From: Actinopolymorpha sp. NPDC004070
GTDB lineage: Bacteria > Actinomycetota > Actinomycetes > Propionibacteriales > Actinopolymorphaceae
Direction: 5' to 3'
Assembly (NCBI RefSeq): GCF_040610475.1
Contig: NZ_JBEXMJ010000008.1
Span: 271,176-335,175 of the forward strand
DNA length: 64,000 nucleotides
Positions 10,241-19,837 of the stretch are shown here, one piece after another (within the stretch, counting starts at the first letter, position 1; the number at the start of each line of letters is the position of its first letter). Both the position numbers and the translations under genes were made by a program. The notes beneath the pieces were generated by a model that was not told where the DNA came from, searched no databases, and worked only from the letters and a program-made list of their open reading frames with translations.

Positions 10241-10921
10241 TCAGGCCTTGGAGAGCGTACGGAGGGCGGCTCGCAACAACGCGGCCACGTCGGGCGTGCC
10301 GGCGGCGCCGGCGGTGGACCCGGCGGCGTTCGCGCCGTTCCCGCCGTTCCCACCGGCCGTCTCCTCCGCCATCGGGGCCACGGCGTCCAGCGCTGACTCC
10401 GCCTCCCGGGCGGACCAGCCCAGGCCGAGCAGCGCGCCGCGTACCTGGTCGCGCCAGGCTGCGCCCGGCGCCACCCCGGCGACCGGAAGCGCGGCACCGG
10501 TGGCGGCCGAGGCGCCGACCGGCGCACCGAGCCGGTCCTTCAGCTCCAGCACGATCCGCTGGGCGCCCTTGCGGCCGATGCCCGGAACCTTGGTGAGCGC
10601 GGCGAGGTCCTCGGTGGCGACCGCGCGGCGAAGCTCGTCCGGACGGTGAACGGCCAGCATCGCCTGTGCCAGCCTCGGTCCTACGCCGCTCGCGGTCTGC
10701 AGCAGTTCGAAGACCGCGCGTTCGTCGTCGTCGGCGAAGCCGTACAGGGTCAGGGAGTCCTCCCGGACGACCAGGCTGGTCGGCAGCTTCGCGGTCGCCC
10801 CCACCCGGAGCTCGGCGAGGGTGGCCGGGGCGGCCCGGACCTCCATGCCGACCCCGCCGACCTCGACGACGGCGGCGTCGAGCCCGACGGAGGCGATGGT
10901 TCCACGGACGAATGCGATCAC
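10241..10921 (-). CDS. ruvA: Holliday junction DNA-binding protein RuvA
   Basis: Tetrameric junction-binding subunit of the RuvAB complex. It has 226 residues: an N-terminal OB fold ([25 protein letters not shown]), a tandem helix-hairpin-helix domain ([39 protein letters not shown]), a Gly/Ala-rich linker, and the small C-terminal RuvB-interaction domain ([18 protein letters not shown]). The GTG at 10921 overlaps the ruvC stop as GTGA, showing coupling. Upstream in-frame sequence is antisense-like and was excluded. Confidence 0.97.
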   Translation of the reverse strand: MIAFVRGTIASVGLDAAVVEVGGVGMEVRAAPATLAELRVGATAKLPTSLVVREDSLTLYGFADDDERAVFELLQTASGVGPRLAQAMLAVHRPDELRRAVATEDLAALTKVPGIGRKGAQRIVLELKDRLGAPVGASAATGAALPVAGVAPGAAWRDQVRGALLGLGWSAREAESALDAVAPMAEETAGGNGGNGANAAGSTAGAAGTPDVAALLRAALRTLSKA

Positions 10922-11631
10922 GTGCTGCTCCTCGGTGGGTCGGGGGCGCGGCGTGGAGTCTGCCACCTGGCCGCCCCGGTCGTCGCTGTGGTCGTACTGG
11001 TGGCCCTGATCGCCTTGGTCGTGGGCCTGGTCGCCCCAGTCGTCGCTCCGGTGGCGGCCCGCGCGGCCTGCACCTTCGCGGCCTGGGCCCTGGCGGCCTG
11101 GGTCTGTGCGGCCTGCAGCTTCACCGCCCGCGCCTTCGCGGCCTCGATGCGAGCCGCCGCGGGCCCGCGCCACAGGTGGCAGATGGCCAGCGCCAGCGCG
11201 TCCGCGGCGTCTGCCGGACGGGGCTTGCTGGCCAGGGCGAGGATCCGGGTGACCATGTTCGTCACCTGCTCCTTGCCGGCGCGGCCGCTGCCGGTGACCG
11301 CGGCCTTGACCTCGCTGGGCGTGTGCAGGCCGACCGGAATGCCGCGCCGGGCCGCCGCGGCCAGCACGACACCGCTCACCTGGGCGGTGCCCATCACGGT
11401 GCGGACGTTGTGCTGGCTGAACACGCGTTCCAGTGCGACCGCGTCGGGCCGGTGCTCGTCCAGCCAGTCACCGATCGCCCGGTCGACGGCGAGCAGGCGG
11501 GCGCCGAGATCCTCGTCGGGTCCGGTGCGCACGACGTCGACGGCGACCAGCGCCAGCTGACGGGGATGCCCGCCCTGGACCAGCCCGAGCCCGCAGCGGG
11601 TCAGGCCGGGGTCGACTCCGAGCACCCGCAC
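10918..11631 (-). CDS. ruvC: Crossover junction endodeoxyribonuclease RuvC with an extra Ala-rich tail
   Basis: RuvC resolves Holliday junctions by symmetric nicking. The four catalytic acids are visible: D7 (VDPG), E68 (ALERV), and D141 and D144 ([11 protein letters not shown]). The nuclease core ends near residue 160 (CHLWRG), the usual family length. A further ~75 residues follow: first an Ala/Gln/Lys helix-like repeat ([20 protein letters not shown]), then a Thr/Ala/Arg-rich low-complexity end. The tail stops exactly where ruvA begins. The core identity is certain; the tail is unexplained. Confidence 0.96.
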   Translation of the reverse strand: MRVLGVDPGLTRCGLGLVQGGHPRQLALVAVDVVRTGPDEDLGARLLAVDRAIGDWLDEHRPDAVALERVFSQHNVRTVMGTAQVSGVVLAAAARRGIPVGLHTPSEVKAAVTGSGRAGKEQVTNMVTRILALASKPRPADAADALALAICHLWRGPAAARIEAAKARAVKLQAAQTQAARAQAAKVQAARAATGATTGATRPTTKAIRATSTTTATTGAARWQTPRRAPDPPRSST

Positions 11632-11764
11632 CGGCTGTCGTACCTCCCGCCTCGTTCACCGAACACCTGTTCGGAGCCTAGCGGTGGTTGATCAGCGGAA
11701 GGCGAGCGACGCGCCGGTGCGAAGCGAAGTCGCGCGTACGCCGGACCGTAGCCGCGGCCCGCGG

Positions 11765-13534
11765 TCAGCCGGGCCAGTCCGGTCGCGGGAACGGGTTGTG
11801 CTCCAGCGGCCACCAGGCCACGGGCTCGGCGCTCGCCACCGCGAGCAGGAACAACGTCAGCACGGCGAGCACCACCCCGGTCGCGACCAGGACGCCCCGG
11901 CGCCGGCCGACGACCCGGCGCAGGATCCGCCGCGAACCCTCCTGCAGGCCCTCGCCGCGGATGCCCCACCAGGTCAGCGCGGCCACGACCAGTCCGGTGA
12001 CCCCGCAGGCCAGGTCCCAGCGCGGGCGGATGGCGCCGACGTAGAAGAACAGGACGAGCACCGCCACCAGGAACCCCGCGCCGATGAGCGCCGCGGCGAC
12101 CGTGAGGACGGTGACCGCGGCCGATCGGACGACGTGCCAGGGCAGCACGGCCACGACAGCGAACGGGTCCGACCGCCGCCGGCCGCGCTGGTGGCGACGG
12201 CGCTCGACGAACCCGGCCGAACCCTGCACGGTCCAGGCGACCAGTGACCAGCCGACCAGCAGTGCCAGCGCGCCGAACGGTGCCACGGCCGCGACCGAAC
12301 CGACGGTGAGGAAGCCCAGCCCGGTCAGCACGCGGTACGACGACCGCGGCAGGCCCGAGTGCGAGGCTCGTGCGGCGGCTTCGGCACCACCCTCGGCGTC
12401 GCGCCCCGGCCCATCGGGATACTGCTCGTCGGCGTACTGCTCGTCCGCGTAGGTCCGGTCGGCGTTGGTCTGATCGTGCCCGTCGGGCCTGTCGTCGTCC
12501 TGGTCGTCGCCGGGGACGGCCGGGTAGACGGCGGTTCCGCCGGGCGAGCCGCCGGCGTACCGGTCGTCTCGGCCGTACGTGTCGTCGGCATACGTTCCCA
12601 CTGGTACGCCGGTGCCGAGGCGCACGGTCTCCGGGTGGCTGGGGTCGTCGGGTTCGTACGCCCCCGCCGGGTCGTACGCGTCGGCATACTCGTCGTCGGG
12701 ATACGGCGCGGGCGGCTCCTCCCCCGTCTCAAGCCAGCGCAGCAGCTGTGCCGACGTCGGGCGCTCGGCGGGGTTCTTCGCGAAGCACCGGAGGAGCACC
12801 GGCTCCAGCCACTCCGGGCAGCCGGCGAGGTCGGGGTCCTCGTGCAGGACGCGGTAGGCGACCGCCTCCAGCGGCCCGCGCCCGAACGGCGGGCGGCCGG
12901 TGGCGGCGTAGGCCACCGTGGCCGCCCAGGCGTGCACGTCGGCGGCGCCGGAGACGTCGGTGCCGGTGAGGATCTCCGGCGCGACGTAGCCCGGTGTGCC
13001 GTACACCAGGCCGGGCGTCGTCATCCGGGTGTCGTCGGCGATCTGGGCGATGCCGAAGTCGATCACCACGGCGATCCCGTCGGCCAGCAGCACGTTGCCC
13101 GGCTTCAGGTCGCGGTGCACCACTCCGGCGCCGTGAATCGAGCACAGCGCGTCGGCCAGGTCACCGGCCAGGTCGGCGAGCTCCGCCCCGGCCAGCGGGC
13201 CGTCGGCATCGACCACCTCGTACAGCGCCGGGCCGTCCACGAAGTCGGTGACGAGGTACGGCGTGGCCGCCGCGACGTCGGCGTCGAGCACCTGGGCGAC
13301 GTGCCTGCCGCGCACCCGGGCGAGCACCCGGGCCTCGCGCGCGAACCGGGCCCGTGACTCCGCGTCACCGGCGATGTGGGGGCGCAGGAGCTTGACCGCC
13401 ACCACCCGGCCCCGCGGATCGGTGGCCCGGTGGACCACACCCATGCCGCCCTCGCCGACCCGCTCGTGAAGCACGTAGCCGCCGAGTCGGGCCGACTCGA
13501 CTGTGGTGGCTTCGTCGGCGAGGTCACGTCGCAC
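11765..13534 (-). CDS. Membrane-anchored Ser/Thr protein kinase (PknB-like kinase domain, multi-TM C-terminus)
   Basis: A 589-residue eukaryotic-type kinase. The kinase domain spans ~20-270: glycine loop VGEGGMGVVH (27-32 GEGGMG), VAVK with K48, catalytic HRDLKPGN (D142), DFG at 159-161, activation segment YGTPGYVAPE. Residues ~275-390 are an acidic, Tyr/Asp-rich disordered segment containing YADEQYADEQYPDG. The C-terminal ~190 residues hold about five hydrophobic segments, including two near 415-450 and WWGIRG and VLVATGVVLAVLTLFLL. There are no PASTA repeats or other sensor domains. It sits between ruvC and yebC, which are normally adjacent, so it looks inserted. The substrate cannot be read from the sequence. 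Confidence 0.9.
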   Translation of the reverse strand: MRRDLADEATTVESARLGGYVLHERVGEGGMGVVHRATDPRGRVVAVKLLRPHIAGDAESRARFAREARVLARVRGRHVAQVLDADVAAATPYLVTDFVDGPALYEVVDADGPLAGAELADLAGDLADALCSIHGAGVVHRDLKPGNVLLADGIAVVIDFGIAQIADDTRMTTPGLVYGTPGYVAPEILTGTDVSGAADVHAWAATVAYAATGRPPFGRGPLEAVAYRVLHEDPDLAGCPEWLEPVLLRCFAKNPAERPTSAQLLRWLETGEEPPAPYPDDEYADAYDPAGAYEPDDPSHPETVRLGTGVPVGTYADDTYGRDDRYAGGSPGGTAVYPAVPGDDQDDDRPDGHDQTNADRTYADEQYADEQYPDGPGRDAEGGAEAAARASHSGLPRSSYRVLTGLGFLTVGSVAAVAPFGALALLVGWSLVAWTVQGSAGFVERRRHQRGRRRSDPFAVVAVLPWHVVRSAAVTVLTVAAALIGAGFLVAVLVLFFYVGAIRPRWDLACGVTGLVVAALTWWGIRGEGLQEGSRRILRRVVGRRRGVLVATGVVLAVLTLFLLAVASAEPVAWWPLEHNPFPRPDWPG

Positions 13535-13663
13535 GCCAACACGTTAACCGCCACCGTCGGCAGATGTCGGGCCCAAGGGCGGGACGTCCACCCTGACGAA
13601 ACCCTGAGGTCGGTACCCCGGGATGGCGTCAAATCGCCCGAAAACATGCGGTCGTACGACAAA

Positions 13664-13699
13664 CCGCCGCCCGCACCCGGCTCACGGGTGGGGCGGCGG
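13664..13699 (-). terminator. Strong hairpin downstream of yebC
   Basis: A near-perfect stem runs CCGCCGCCC + CACCCG, loop GCTCA, then CGGGTG + GGGCGGCGG. It lies 33 bases after the yebC stop on the minus strand and is followed there by TTT. It is a probable factor-independent terminator that separates the pdxS-pdxT-yebC unit from the kinase gene. Confidence 0.75.
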
Positions 13700-13731
13700 C
13701 GAAGCCTTCCGAAAGGCCGCGCTCGAGGCTG

Positions 13732-14493
13732 CTAGCCGACCTTCTCCATGATCTCGTCGGAGACGTCGAAGTTGGCGTAGACGTTCTGCACGTCGTCGCA
13801 GTCCTCCAGTGCCTCGACCAGCTTGAAGATCTTCGGCGCGGTCTCCTCGTCCAGCGGCACGGTGACGCTGGGCACGAAGCTCGCCTCGGCTGACTCGTAG
13901 TCGATCCCGGCGTCCTGCAGCGCGGTGCGTACGGCCACCAGATCAGTCGGCTCGGAGATCACCTCGAACGCCTCGCCGAGGTTGTTGACCTCCTCCGCGC
14001 CGGCGTCGAGCACCGCGCCGAGTACGTCGTCCTCGCCGAGCTCGCGCCCCTCCTGCTCGCGGGGGACGACCACGACGCCACGCCGGCTGAACATGTAGGA
14101 GACGCTGCCCGCGTCGGCCATCGTCCCGCCGTTGCGGGTGGTGGCGGTGCGCACGTCACCGGCGGCGCGGTTGCGGTTGTCGGTGAGGCACTCGATCAGG
14201 ATCGCGACCCCGGCGGGGCCGTAGCCCTCGTACATGATCGTCTGGTAGTCGGCGCCGCCGGCCTCCAGGCCCGCCCCGCGTTTGACCGCGCGGTCGATGT
14301 TGTCGTTGGGGACCGAGGACTTCTTCGCCTTCTGGATGGCGTCGTAGAGCGTCGGGTTGCCGGCCGGGTCTCCCCCGCCGACCCGCGCGGCGACCTCGAT
14401 GTTCTTGATCAGCTTCGCGAAGAGCTTGCCGCGCCTGGCGTCGACGACGGCCTTCTTGTGCTTGGTGGTCGCCCACTTGGAGTGGCCGGACAT
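13732..14493 (-). CDS. yebC: YebC/PmpR family protein (TACO1-like)
   Basis: A 253-residue cytosolic protein of the YebC/TACO1 family, variously assigned to transcription regulation and to translation of difficult motifs. The N-terminus [22 protein letters not shown] and [17 protein letters not shown] are family signatures, as is [21 protein letters not shown]. The C-terminus has the acidic [13 protein letters not shown] ending. It follows pdxT by six bases. In many bacteria yebC directly precedes ruvCAB; here a kinase gene intervenes. Confidence 0.97.
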   Translation of the reverse strand: MSGHSKWATTKHKKAVVDARRGKLFAKLIKNIEVAARVGGGDPAGNPTLYDAIQKAKKSSVPNDNIDRAVKRGAGLEAGGADYQTIMYEGYGPAGVAILIECLTDNRNRAAGDVRTATTRNGGTMADAGSVSYMFSRRGVVVVPREQEGRELGEDDVLGAVLDAGAEEVNNLGEAFEVISEPTDLVAVRTALQDAGIDYESAEASFVPSVTVPLDEETAPKIFKLVEALEDCDDVQNVYANFDVSDEIMEKVG

Positions 14494-14499
14494 GGCGGG

Positions 14500-15114
14500 C
14501 TACGCCTCCTTCACGAGTTCGACGAAGTAGCGGTGGATGCGCGCGTCACCGGCAAGCTCGGGATGGAAGGCTGTGGCGAGCAGGCGACCCTGGCGGACCG
14601 CGACGATCCTACCGGCGGCCGGCCCGGAGGCGACGCGGGCGAGCACCTCGGCGCCGGCGCCCACCGACTCCACCCAGGGTGCTCTTATGAACACCGCGTG
14701 GTAGGGCTCGGGCTGCGGGCTGGGGTCGATGGCGTTCAGCGGCACGTCGGCCTCGAACGAGTCGACCTGACGGCCGAACGCGTTGCGGCGTACGGTCACG
14801 TCGATCCCGCCGACCGTCTGCTGACCCTCGATGCCGTCCTGGATCCGGTCGGCGAGCATGATCATGCCCGCGCAGGTGCCGAACGCCGGCATGCCACCGG
14901 CCACCCGCTTGCGCAGCGGCTCGAGCAGATCGAACGCCGTTGCCAGCTTGAACATCGTGGTCGACTCACCACCTGGCACGACCAGGGCGTCGACGGCGAG
15001 GAGCTCCTCGGGCCGGCGGACGTTGACCGGCTTCGCGCCGGACTCCGCCAGCATCCGGTGGTGTTCGCGGATGTCGCCCTGCAGGGCGAGAATGCCGATG
15101 GTGGGTTCGCTCAC
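14500..15114 (-). CDS. pdxT: Pyridoxal 5'-phosphate synthase glutaminase subunit PdxT
   Basis: Class I glutamine amidotransferase that supplies ammonia to PdxS for PLP synthesis. It has 204 residues. The oxyanion region [11 protein letters not shown], nucleophile Cys in FGTCAGMI, and the His/Glu pair in [11 protein letters not shown] are all present. GTG start at 15114. It lies downstream of pdxS but is separated from it by an unusually long 251-base gap. Confidence 0.97.
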   Translation of the reverse strand: MSEPTIGILALQGDIREHHRMLAESGAKPVNVRRPEELLAVDALVVPGGESTTMFKLATAFDLLEPLRKRVAGGMPAFGTCAGMIMLADRIQDGIEGQQTVGGIDVTVRRNAFGRQVDSFEADVPLNAIDPSPQPEPYHAVFIRAPWVESVGAGAEVLARVASGPAAGRIVAVRQGRLLATAFHPELAGDARIHRYFVELVKEA

Positions 15115-15270
15115 TGGGTTCCTTGCGCACGTCGGGGCACAGTCGGGGTTGCGTTCCAGGGCACACTTGCGGGCAAAGTCCCAGTCTACGAGGGCGGCCC
15201 AACCTCACCGGGGCGTACCAGCTCCCACCAACCCGGAGCAGCCCCGAGCAACCCGTGGCAATCCGTGGCG

Positions 15271-15318
15271 GCTCGTACGGAAGTTCGCAGGGAAGTCCGT
15301 ACGAAGCTCGTACGGAAG
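15271..15318. repeat. Short direct repeat with an inverted centre between pdxS and pdxT
   Basis: GCTCGTACGGAAG occurs at 15271-15283 and again at 15306-15318. The related inverted sequence TCCGTACGAAGC lies between them (15296-15307). This is the most structured part of the 251-base pdxS-pdxT gap. It could form alternative hairpins, but I recognise no known riboswitch. Confidence 0.45.
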
Positions 15319-15365
15319 AACGCGGGAGGCGCCGGCCGGCACCGGCGCCCCTCACAGGTGCGTGG

Positions 15366-16301
15366 TCACCAACCGCGGGTGGCCAGCCGCTCGCTCTCCG
15401 GGAGGTCGCGGACGTTCAGACCGACCATCGCCTCGCCGAGGCCCCGGGACACCTTCGCCACCACGTCGGGGTCGTCGTGGAAGGTGGTCGCCTTCACGAT
15501 CGCCTCGGCCCGCTTGGCCGGGTCGCCGGACTTGAAGATGCCCGAGCCGACGAACACGCCCTCGGCTCCGAGCTGCATCATCATCGCCGCGTCGGCCGGG
15601 GTGGCGATGCCGCCGGCGGTGAACAGCACGACCGGCAGCTTGCCGGCGCGGGCCACCTCCTGCACCAGGTCGTAGGGCGCGCGCAGCTCCTTCGCCGCGA
15701 CGAACAGCTCCTCGTCGTCGAGCGTGCCGAGCCGGCGGATCTCGGCGCGGATGGACCGCATGTGGCGGGTGGCCTCCACGACGTTGCCGGTGCCGGCCTC
15801 ACCCTTGGAACGGATCATCGCGGCACCCTCGGACAGGCGGCGCAGCGCCTCGCCGAGGTTGGTGGCCCCGCACACGAAGGGGACGGTGAACGCCCACTTG
15901 TCGATGTGGTGCGCCTCGTCGGCGGGGGTGAGGACCTCGGACTCGTCCACGTAGTCGACGCCGATCGCCTGCAGGACCTGGGCCTCGACGAAGTGGCCGA
16001 TGCGGGCCTTGGCCATCACCGGGATGGAGACCGCGCTGATGATGCCGTCGATCATGTCGGGGTCGCTCATCCGGGCCACGCCGCCCTGCACCCGGATGTC
16101 GGCCGGGACCCGCTCGAGCGCCATCACCGCGACGGCGCCGGCGTCCTCGGCGATCTTCGCCTGCTCGGGCGTGACCACATCCATGATCACCCCGCCCTTG
16201 AGCATCTCCGCCATGCCGCGCTTGACCTTGGCGGTCCCGGTGACGGGGGCGGAGGTGGGCCGGCTGGTGGCGTCGGTGGATGCGGACTGTGCTTCGGTCA
16301 C
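15366..16301 (-). CDS. pdxS: Pyridoxal 5'-phosphate synthase PdxS
   Basis: Synthase subunit that assembles PLP from ribose 5-phosphate, glyceraldehyde 3-phosphate and ammonia. It has 311 residues. Diagnostic stretches are [31 protein letters not shown] (KGGVIMDV), [22 protein letters not shown] and [29 protein letters not shown]. An N-terminal ~25-residue Ser/Thr extension precedes the conserved core. It is the first gene of the pdxS-pdxT-yebC unit. Confidence 0.98.
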   Translation of the reverse strand: MTEAQSASTDATSRPTSAPVTGTAKVKRGMAEMLKGGVIMDVVTPEQAKIAEDAGAVAVMALERVPADIRVQGGVARMSDPDMIDGIISAVSIPVMAKARIGHFVEAQVLQAIGVDYVDESEVLTPADEAHHIDKWAFTVPFVCGATNLGEALRRLSEGAAMIRSKGEAGTGNVVEATRHMRSIRAEIRRLGTLDDEELFVAAKELRAPYDLVQEVARAGKLPVVLFTAGGIATPADAAMMMQLGAEGVFVGSGIFKSGDPAKRAEAIVKATTFHDDPDVVAKVSRGLGEAMVGLNVRDLPESERLATRGW

Positions 16302-16382
16302 TGTCTACCTCGCGAGAGTGGGCACGGAACGGCACATCCATGGTAGGCGACCGCGCGTGACGTCCCGCCGCGTGGCGGGTGA

Positions 16383-16916
16383 TCAGGGCGCGAGACCGGC
16401 CGGCGGGGTGACGTCCATCTCCACCGTGGCGGGCATCCGCGCGTGCCCGGCCAGCCGGAACCACCGGACCAGCCGGCGTCCGCGCAGCGCGCGGGTGGTG
16501 GCCACGGTGTCGTTGAGGAACCTCCGGGCCATCTCCACCCGTCGGCAGGCCGCGCCGAGCTCGGCGAGGAGCTCGGCGGCGCCGGGTTCGGCGGCGATCT
16601 CCTGGCTGGTCTCCACGTCGGGGAACACCACCGCCAGCGCCTTGGACAGGTCCGAGCCCGCGACCTCGCGCTCCTCCTCGTCGTCGGCCGCGCTGGAGCG
16701 CTGCGCGGCGTCGATCACCAGCAGCGAGGTGGCCGGGTCGAGCATGCCGGACGTCGCGACCTCCAGCGCGATCGCGGCCCGGCGGAACAGTTGGGCCTCC
16801 AGGACCGCCCGGGCGGCGTCGAGGCGGGCGTGCAGCCGGTCGATCCGGCCGGCGGTCCAGGACAGGTAGACCCCGGCCACCGCGAGAACGGCCAGGACGA
16901 GCAGCAGCCAGTTCAC
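16383..16916 (-). CDS. Conserved actinobacterial membrane-anchored protein, unknown function
   Basis: A 177-residue protein with one N-terminal membrane segment (LLLVLAVLAVAGVYLSW) followed by a helical domain starting TAGRIDRLHARLDAARAVLEAQL. The overall plan, an N-terminal anchor with a long helical bundle, recalls LemA-type proteins, and the same gene sits next to pimA in Streptomyces as I remember it. GTG at 16916 lies seven bases after the pimA stop. I assign no biochemical function. Confidence 0.75.
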   Translation of the reverse strand: MNWLLLVLAVLAVAGVYLSWTAGRIDRLHARLDAARAVLEAQLFRRAAIALEVATSGMLDPATSLLVIDAAQRSSAADDEEEREVAGSDLSKALAVVFPDVETSQEIAAEPGAAELLAELGAACRRVEMARRFLNDTVATTRALRGRRLVRWFRLAGHARMPATVEMDVTPPAGLAP

Positions 16917-16923
16917 CGGACGC

Positions 16924-18090
16924 TCACCGAACCTTCCCGCCCGGCCGGACGCCGCGGTTGCGGGCGTCGTCCTCGCCGACGCCGGGATAGCCCGCGGCCA
17001 CCATCTCGTACACCGAGAGGATCTCCTTGGCGACGCTGCTCCAGTCGTAGCGGCGAACGGCGACCCGGGCGGCTTCGCGCAGTTGGTCCCGGAAGGCGGC
17101 GTCGCCCAGCAACTCCAGTGCGCCGGTGGCCAGGTCGTCGCTGTCGCCGACGCCGAACAGCCGGCCCAGCCGGCCGCCGTCGACCACCAGCCGGAACGCG
17201 TCCAGGTCGCTGGCGAGCACCGGCGCGCCGGCCGCCATCGCCTCCACCAGCACGATGCCGAACGACTCGCCGCCGGTCTGCGGCGCGACGTACACCTGCG
17301 AGCTGGCGAACATGTCGGCCTTGCCCTCGTCGTCGATCCGGCCGAGGAACGTCACCGCGTCGCGACACTCGGCGGGCAGCCCGGAGCGAACCTCCTCCAC
17401 GTCGCCGGGGCCGGCGACCAGCAGGCGTACGCCGGGCCGGGCCTGCCAGATCGCGGGGAACGCCCGCAGCAGGACGGCGAGTCCCTTCCGCGGCTCGTCC
17501 AGGCGGCCGAGGAAACACATCGTGCCGCCCTCGCCCTGCCACTCCGGCCGGGGGCGCGCGCGGGCGAACCGGTCCACGAACAGGCCGTTCGGGATCACCA
17601 CGGGTTCACCACCGAGGTGCTGGACGAGGGTGGCCCGCGCGGGCTCGCTCACCGCGATCCGCGCACTGATCTTCTCCAGGGCCGGGCGCAGGACCGACGA
17701 GGCGACGCTCATCATCCGCGAGCGCGGCATGGCGGTGTGGAAGGTGCCCACGATCGGGCCGACCGCCGACCACAGCGCGAGCAGCGACAGCGACGGGGTG
17801 GCCGGCTCGTGGATGTGGAGGACGTCGAACTGCCCGTCGCGGATCCAGCGGCGCACCCTGGCCGCCGACATCGGGCCGAACGCCAGCCGGGCCACCGAGC
17901 CGTTGTACGGCACCGGCACGGCCCGGCCCGCGGGCACGACGTACGGCGGCACGGGCGTGTCGTCGTCGGCGGGTGCGAGCACGGACACGGCGTGGCCCTC
18001 GCCGAGCAGGACCTCGGCCAGGTCGCGGACGTGGTTCTGCACCCCGCCGGGCGCGTCCAGCGAGTACGGGCAGACGATGCCGACCCGCAT
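16924..18090 (-). CDS. pimA: Phosphatidylinositol alpha-mannosyltransferase (PimA-type, GT4)
   Basis: Transfers mannose from GDP-mannose to phosphatidylinositol at the inner face of the membrane, the first step of PIM synthesis. It has 388 residues with a GT-B fold. The N-terminal VGIVCPYSLDAPGGVQNHVRDLA and HIHEPATPSLS are typical of PimA. The GT4 core has VIPNGLF, FLGRLDEPRKGLAVLL and the E-x7-E motif in GGESFGIVLVEAMAAG. The ATG overlaps the acyltransferase stop (ATGA). The pgsA-acyltransferase-pimA order matches Mycobacterium and Streptomyces, which supports the specific function. Confidence 0.93.
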   Translation of the reverse strand: MRVGIVCPYSLDAPGGVQNHVRDLAEVLLGEGHAVSVLAPADDDTPVPPYVVPAGRAVPVPYNGSVARLAFGPMSAARVRRWIRDGQFDVLHIHEPATPSLSLLALWSAVGPIVGTFHTAMPRSRMMSVASSVLRPALEKISARIAVSEPARATLVQHLGGEPVVIPNGLFVDRFARARPRPEWQGEGGTMCFLGRLDEPRKGLAVLLRAFPAIWQARPGVRLLVAGPGDVEEVRSGLPAECRDAVTFLGRIDDEGKADMFASSQVYVAPQTGGESFGIVLVEAMAAGAPVLASDLDAFRLVVDGGRLGRLFGVGDSDDLATGALELLGDAAFRDQLREAARVAVRRYDWSSVAKEILSVYEMVAAGYPGVGEDDARNRGVRPGGKVR

Positions 18091-19136
18091 CAGCGCCTCC
18101 GGTCGAGGTCCGCGCGGCGGGCGGGTTCGAGGTCGGCGATCCACAGCCGCTGCAGCATGTGCCAGTCCTGCGGGTGCTCGGCGATCCCCGCGGCGAAGGC
18201 GTCGGCGACCTGCTGGGTGAGGTCGCGGATGGCCTGCCGGGAGCCGGGCGGCTTGGCCACCGCCGGGTGGAAGCGCACGTGCATGGTGGGTCCGTCGTAC
18301 CACAGTGTGACCGGCAGCAGGGTGGCGCCGGTCCGCAGCGCCAGTGCTGCGGGGCCGGCGGGCATCCGGGTGCGTTCGCCGAAGAATTCGACCTCGACGC
18401 CGCGGGCGGACAGGTCGCGGTCGGCGACCAGGCAGACCAGGCCGCCCTCGCGCAGCCGCTCGGCGAGCACCCCCATCGGGTCCGGGCCGCCGGTGGCGGC
18501 GAGCACCTGGATGCCGAGTGCTGCGCGGTAGGCGACGAACCGGTCGTAGAGGCGTTCGGGGCGTACGCGTTCGGCGACCGTGGTCACCGGCGCGCCGTTG
18601 GCGGCGGCCCACGCGCCCGCGAAGTCCCAGTTGCCCATGTGCGGAAGCGGGGCGACCACGCCGTTGCCCGAGCGCATCGCCTCCCAGAACGCGTCCTCGC
18701 CGTGGGTGACGACGGCTCCCCTGATGTGGTCCGGACCGAGGTCGGGCAGCCGGAACGCCTCGCACCAGTAGCGGAAGTACGACCGCATACCGGCCCGGGA
18801 CAGCCGCCGGAGCTCCTCAGGGGTGGCGTCGGGGCGTACGCGGGCGAGGTTGCGCTCCAGGCGCCGCACGCCCTTGGGCCGGCGCCGCCAGACGAGGTCG
18901 GCTCCGAGGCGCAGCAGGCCGTACGCGGCGGGCGCGGGCAGCAGTCGCAGGACCTTCCAGCCGGCGGCGTAGGCGCGGTAGCTGGCGGCGTACTTCAGGC
19001 GGAGCGGCAACGAGGGCCGGCCGGTCGGAGCGTCGGCGGTGCGACCGCCGGTGGTACGGCTGTCGGCGCGGTGGCTGTCGGTGAGCGGACGGTCTCGGCC
19101 CGAGTCCTCGGCGGCGGGCCGGCCGGCTGCGATCAC
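18090..19136 (-). CDS. Phosphatidylinositol mannoside acyltransferase (LpxL/HtrB family)
   Basis: Membrane-associated acyltransferase expected to acylate the mannose of PIM1/PIM2 (PatA role). It has 348 residues. The family HX4D motif is visible as HMGNWD in VVAPLPHMGNWDFAG, followed by VADRDLSARGVEVEFFGERTRMPAGPAALA. The C-terminal DWHMLQRLW is typical. An N-terminal ~40-residue polar extension precedes LKYAASYRAYAAGWK. GTG 19136 overlaps the pgsA stop as GTGA. Function is inferred from family plus position between pgsA and pimA. Confidence 0.92.
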   Translation of the reverse strand: MIAAGRPAAEDSGRDRPLTDSHRADSRTTGGRTADAPTGRPSLPLRLKYAASYRAYAAGWKVLRLLPAPAAYGLLRLGADLVWRRRPKGVRRLERNLARVRPDATPEELRRLSRAGMRSYFRYWCEAFRLPDLGPDHIRGAVVTHGEDAFWEAMRSGNGVVAPLPHMGNWDFAGAWAAANGAPVTTVAERVRPERLYDRFVAYRAALGIQVLAATGGPDPMGVLAERLREGGLVCLVADRDLSARGVEVEFFGERTRMPAGPAALALRTGATLLPVTLWYDGPTMHVRFHPAVAKPPGSRQAIRDLTQQVADAFAAGIAEHPQDWHMLQRLWIADLEPARRADLDRRR

Positions 19137-19837
19137 CGGGCCTCCCTCTCCGCACCCGGGCGGTTCGAGCCCGCTCCGGTGGCGGCACCGCCCGTCGCGG
19201 TGTCCCCGGTGCCCCGGCCCGAGCCCGGCCCACGCTCGTTCGCCTGCGCCTGCGCACGCACCGCGAGGATCCGCTGCACGACGGTCACGGTGCTCGCGAC
19301 GGCCAGCAGGCACAGGACGGCCGGCAGCAGGAACGGCACTCCCAGGCCGGCCAGCCCGGTGGCCACCAGGACGGCGACCAGCCGGTCGGCACGTTCGGCG
19401 ATGCCGACGTTGGCGGTCATGCCCAGGCTCTCCGCCCTGGCCTTGGCGTACGACGTGACGTTGCCCATCACCAGGCAGTAGAGCGCGACGCAGGCGAGCC
19501 AGAACGCGTCGCCGCCGCCCGCGAACCACAGCGTCAGGCCGCCGAACACCGCGGCGTCACCGATCCGGTCGAGGGTGGAGTCGAGGAAGGCGCCCCACTT
19601 CGACGACCGCCGCGACATCCGGGCCATCAGCCCGTCGATCATGTCGGAGAAGACGAAGAAGGTAAGGAACAGCGTGCCCCAGAAGAGCTCTCCGCGGGGG
19701 TAGAAGGCGAGGGCGCCGACACACACCCCGGCGGTGCCGACCACGGTGACGATGTCCGGACCGATGCCGACACGCAGGAGGAACCGCGCGACCGGGGTCA
19801 GCAGTCGTAGCCAGAATTGGTGGAACCTTCGCAACAT
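19133..19837 (-). CDS. pgsA: CDP-alcohol phosphatidyltransferase (phosphatidylinositol-phosphate synthase type)
   Basis: Membrane enzyme joining CDP-diacylglycerol to an inositol phosphate to give the PI(P) precursor of PIMs. It has 234 residues and about six TM segments. The complete CDP-alcohol signature is present: D65-MI-D68-G-LM-A-R, then G83-AFL-D86-STL-D90. ATG 19837 was chosen where the family N-terminus begins (LRRFHQFWLRLLTPVARFLL); a longer upstream frame has no similarity. The C-terminal ~45 residues are a Gly/Ala/Arg low-complexity tail that ends over the acyltransferase start. Confidence 0.93.
   Translation of the reverse strand: MLRRFHQFWLRLLTPVARFLLRVGIGPDIVTVVGTAGVCVGALAFYPRGELFWGTLFLTFFVFSDMIDGLMARMSRRSSKWGAFLDSTLDRIGDAAVFGGLTLWFAGGGDAFWLACVALYCLVMGNVTSYAKARAESLGMTANVGIAERADRLVAVLVATGLAGLGVPFLLPAVLCLLAVASTVTVVQRILAVRAQAQANERGPGSGRGTGDTATGGAATGAGSNRPGAEREAR

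Noticed and set aside
12325..12732. Tandem-repeat-rich frames opposite the kinase linker as possible repeat proteins
   Set aside because: The repetition comes from the acidic YADEQY-type linker of the kinase itself and appears in every frame.
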